Assembly: GCA_038207625.1 (NCBI GenBank) | Contig: JBBQZO010000014.1 | Span: 1 to 64,000 of the forward strand | Source of the DNA: JBBQZO01 sp038207625 | GTDB lineage: Bacteria > Pseudomonadota > Gammaproteobacteria > Burkholderiales > Burkholderiaceae_D | Direction of reading: 5' to 3' | Length of the DNA: 64,000 nucleotides | Shown: piece after piece, positions 62,068 through 64,000 of the stretch | Numbering within the stretch: the first letter of the stretch is position 1 | Layout: each line of letters starts with the position of its first letter | Position numbers and translations under genes: made by a program | The notes under the pieces: generated by a model | Told to the model about the DNA's origin: nothing | The model's input: only the letters and a program-made list of their open reading frames with translations | The model's database searches: none

Positions 62068-63927
62068 ATGGAGACAAAATTGAATAAGAATAGCTGGAGT
62101 AGCGCGCGCCCAGTCGCCGCGTTGTTGATCGGTTCCGCCGCGCTCGGCTTGAGCACGGCGGCCTTGGCCACCACCGCGCCGCAGCCGACCGTGGCCGAGG
62201 CCGAGAAATTTGTGCAGGGCGCCGAGGCGCGGCTGGAAAAGACCGGTATCGAGGCCGGCCGGGCCGACTGGGTCGCGCAGAACTTCATCACCGACGACAC
62301 CGAGGCGATCACGGCCGAGGCGGCCGAGCAGTTCCTCACCGCCAGCGGCGAGCTGGCCCTGGCGGCGCGCCGCTACAACCGCGTCGCCGTCGATGCGCCG
62401 ACCGCGCGCAAACTCAAGCTGCTGCAGTTGTCGTTGATGCTGTCCGACCCGGCCGACCGCGCCAACTATGCGCGCCTGGCGGCCGGCATGACCGGTTCGT
62501 ACGGCAAAGCCAAATACTGTCCGCCGCAGGCCGACGGCGCCGCCGCCACCTGCCTGGCGCTGGGCGACATCGAAAAAATCCTGGCCGAAAGCCGCGATCC
62601 GGCCCGCCTGAAGGAAGTCTGGCTCGGTTGGCACAGCCAGTCGGCGTCCTACAAACAACGCTATGCCGACTACGTGGCGCTGTCCAACAAGGGCGCGCGC
62701 GAAATGGGCTTCGCCGACACGGGCGCGCTGTGGCGCTCGCAATACGACATGGCGCCGGAAGCGTTTTCCACCGAGATGGAGCGTCTGTGGCAGCAGGTCA
62801 AGCCGCTGTACGAGGCGCTGCACACCTTTACCCGCTACAAGCTGCGCCAGACCTACGGCGCGGGCGTGGTGCCTGCGACCGGTCCGATTCCGGCCCAGTT
62901 GTTTGGCAATATGTGGAGCCAGGATTGGAATAATCTGTACCCGATGTTGAAGCCGGCCGGCGCCAGCGCGTTCGACCTGTCGGCCGTGCTGGCCGCGCGC
63001 AAGACCTCGGCCGTCGAGATGACCCGCTACGCCGAGCGCTTCTACACCTCGCTGGGCATGGAGGCCTTGCCAACGTCGTTTTGGGAACGCTCGCTGCTGA
63101 CCAAGCCGAAGGACCGCGACGTGGTCTGCCACGCTTCGGCCTGGGACATCGATACGCAGATGGATGTGCGCATCAAAATGTGCATCCTGCCCACCGCCGA
63201 GGAGTTCTCCACCATCCACCACGAGCTGGGCCACATCTACTACGACCTCGCGTACCGCAAGCAGTCGCCGCTGTTTCGCAACGGCGCCAACGACGGCTTC
63301 CACGAGGCCATCGGCGACACCATCGCGCTGTCGGTCACGCCGGACTACCTGAAGCGGGTCGGGCTGATGGAGCAGGCACCCGACGCGGCGCAGGACATCG
63401 CGCCGCTGCTCGAACGCGCGCTGACCAAGGTCGCCTTCCTGCCGTTCGCCTACATGGTCGACAAGTGGCGCTGGCAAGTGTATGCGGGCAAGGTCAAGCC
63501 GGCCGACTACGACAGCAGCTGGTGGGCGCTGCGCGAGCAATACCAGGGCATCGCGCGTCCGGCCCCGGCCGCCGCCGGCGGCTTCGACGCGGGCGCCAAG
63601 TACCACGTGGCGGCCGATGTGTCCTATGCGCGCTATTTCATGGCCGACATGCTGCAGTTCCAGTTCCACCGCGCGCTGTGCCGCGAGGCCGGCTACAGCG
63701 GCCCGCTGCACCGTTGCTCGATTTTCGAAAGCAAGAAGGCCGGCGCCAAGCTGCAGGCGATGCTGGCGATGGGGGCCAGCAAGCCCTGGCCGGAGGCTTT
63801 GAAGGCGGCCACCGGCGAGGATCACATCGACGCCGGCGCGCTGCTGGAGTATTTTGCGCCACTCAAGAGCTGGCTTGATCAGCAAAACGTCGCGCTGGCG
63901 GCGGCCGATAAGGCCGCCAAGCAGTGA
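62068..63927 (+). CDS. peptidase M2 family (ACE-like) zinc dipeptidyl carboxypeptidase
   Basis: 619 residues. A signal peptide ends near LSTAALATT. The body is helical with the M2/ACE pattern: ALWRSQYDMAPEAFSTEMER, FGNMWSQDWNNLYPMLKPAG and HASAWDIDTQMDVRIKMC. The zinc site is TIHHELGHIYYDLAYRKQSP (HExxH) and GFHEAIGDTIALSVTPDYL (third ligand Glu). It is likely a periplasmic dipeptide-releasing carboxypeptidase. The start could be ATG 62068 (or 62056), or TTG 62080, which has the best RBS (GGAG, 6 nt before). Confidence 0.88.
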   Translation: METKLNKNSWSSARPVAALLIGSAALGLSTAALATTAPQPTVAEAEKFVQGAEARLEKTGIEAGRADWVAQNFITDDTEAITAEAAEQFLTASGELALAARRYNRVAVDAPTARKLKLLQLSLMLSDPADRANYARLAAGMTGSYGKAKYCPPQADGAAATCLALGDIEKILAESRDPARLKEVWLGWHSQSASYKQRYADYVALSNKGAREMGFADTGALWRSQYDMAPEAFSTEMERLWQQVKPLYEALHTFTRYKLRQTYGAGVVPATGPIPAQLFGNMWSQDWNNLYPMLKPAGASAFDLSAVLAARKTSAVEMTRYAERFYTSLGMEALPTSFWERSLLTKPKDRDVVCHASAWDIDTQMDVRIKMCILPTAEEFSTIHHELGHIYYDLAYRKQSPLFRNGANDGFHEAIGDTIALSVTPDYLKRVGLMEQAPDAAQDIAPLLERALTKVAFLPFAYMVDKWRWQVYAGKVKPADYDSSWWALREQYQGIARPAPAAAGGFDAGAKYHVAADVSYARYFMADMLQFQFHRALCREAGYSGPLHRCSIFESKKAGAKLQAMLAMGASKPWPEALKAATGEDHIDAGALLEYFAPLKSWLDQQNVALAAADKAAKQ

Positions 63928-63973
63928 TGGCGTAGTCAGTGCGGCGGCGCGCCGGTCCTGGGCGCCGCCGCAG

Positions 63974-64000
63974 CGGGTCTGACCCCGGGTTTTGGCAGAC
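63974..64000. repeat. partial REP-like repeat at the right edge
   Basis: CGGGTCTGACCCCGGGTTTT then GGCAGAC runs off the window. The minus-strand reading GGGGTCAGA shares its core with the repeats after hscB and after ilvC. Boundaries unknown. Confidence 0.5.

Overview
The window is a GC-rich, gene-dense chromosomal segment from a betaproteobacterium. It is most likely from the Oxalobacteraceae (Massilia/Duganella/Janthinobacterium group). Supporting evidence is the iscR-iscS-iscU-iscA-hscB-hscA-fdx-iscX order, the ilvB-ilvH-ilvC..pssA-leuA order, a sigma factor/DUF3619/DUF3106/RDD locus, a PEP-CTERM protein, and dispersed GGGTCAGAG-type hairpin repeats. The genus is inferred. I found no rRNA, tRNA, CRISPR array, prophage or complete insertion sequence.

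Layout: 1-8.3 kb carries a partial secreted protein that resembles a metallopeptidase propeptide, a cohesin-like PEP-CTERM protein, a gluzincin-like protease, a YadG/YadH-type ABC exporter, a HAD hydrolase, a DTW-domain protein and a radical SAM protein. 8.5-12.9 kb carries a LysR regulator, a class V aminotransferase and a chemoreceptor. 12.9-14.9 kb is a gene graveyard: remnants of a LuxR-type response regulator, a cache sensor kinase, cstA and a cache-domain protein are fused end to end. 14.9-20.4 kb holds a ChaC-like cyclotransferase, a PQQ sugar dehydrogenase-like lipoprotein, and a LysR gene divergent from a VOC/fumarylacetoacetase/maleylacetoacetate isomerase operon. 20.4-28.7 kb holds a tandem pair of unknown secreted paralogues, a MacB-like efflux operon (membrane fusion protein, ATPase, two FtsX-type permeases), a uracil-DNA-glycosylase-like protein without the usual Asp, and a periplasmic aspartic protease.

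28.9-35.9 kb is one long leftward operon of overlapping genes (flavin oxidoreductase, DUF1365, cyclopropane-fatty-acid synthase, MFS transporter, DUF3833 lipoprotein, SDR, SnoaL-like protein). It is divergent from a TetR gene, and a 16-bp palindrome lies between them. The content matches membrane-lipid modification operons that elsewhere answer to a singlet-oxygen sigma factor; here the adjacent regulator is TetR. 36.3-44.9 kb is the complete ISC iron-sulfur operon behind a good IscR-type operator, probably running on into a methyltransferase, a threonine aldolase and a pseudouridine synthase. Its spacers carry small hairpins, and two larger repeat elements sit between hscB and hscA.

45.2-47.5 kb is the ECF sigma factor/DUF3619/DUF3106/RDD group. 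48-55 kb is the branched-chain amino acid cluster ilvBHC..leuA with pssA and a SIMPL-domain protein. 56.4-59 kb is rpsO-pnp with clear terminators. The right end has a coiled-coil zinc-ribbon membrane protein, a GMC-type oxidoreductase with a four-cysteine cluster, and an M2-family peptidase.

Most of the window is ordinary core chromosome. The items most worth a second look are the gene graveyard, the TetR-linked lipid operon, the altered glycosylase active site, the Cys-cluster oxidoreductase, and the hairpin repeats within and near core operons.
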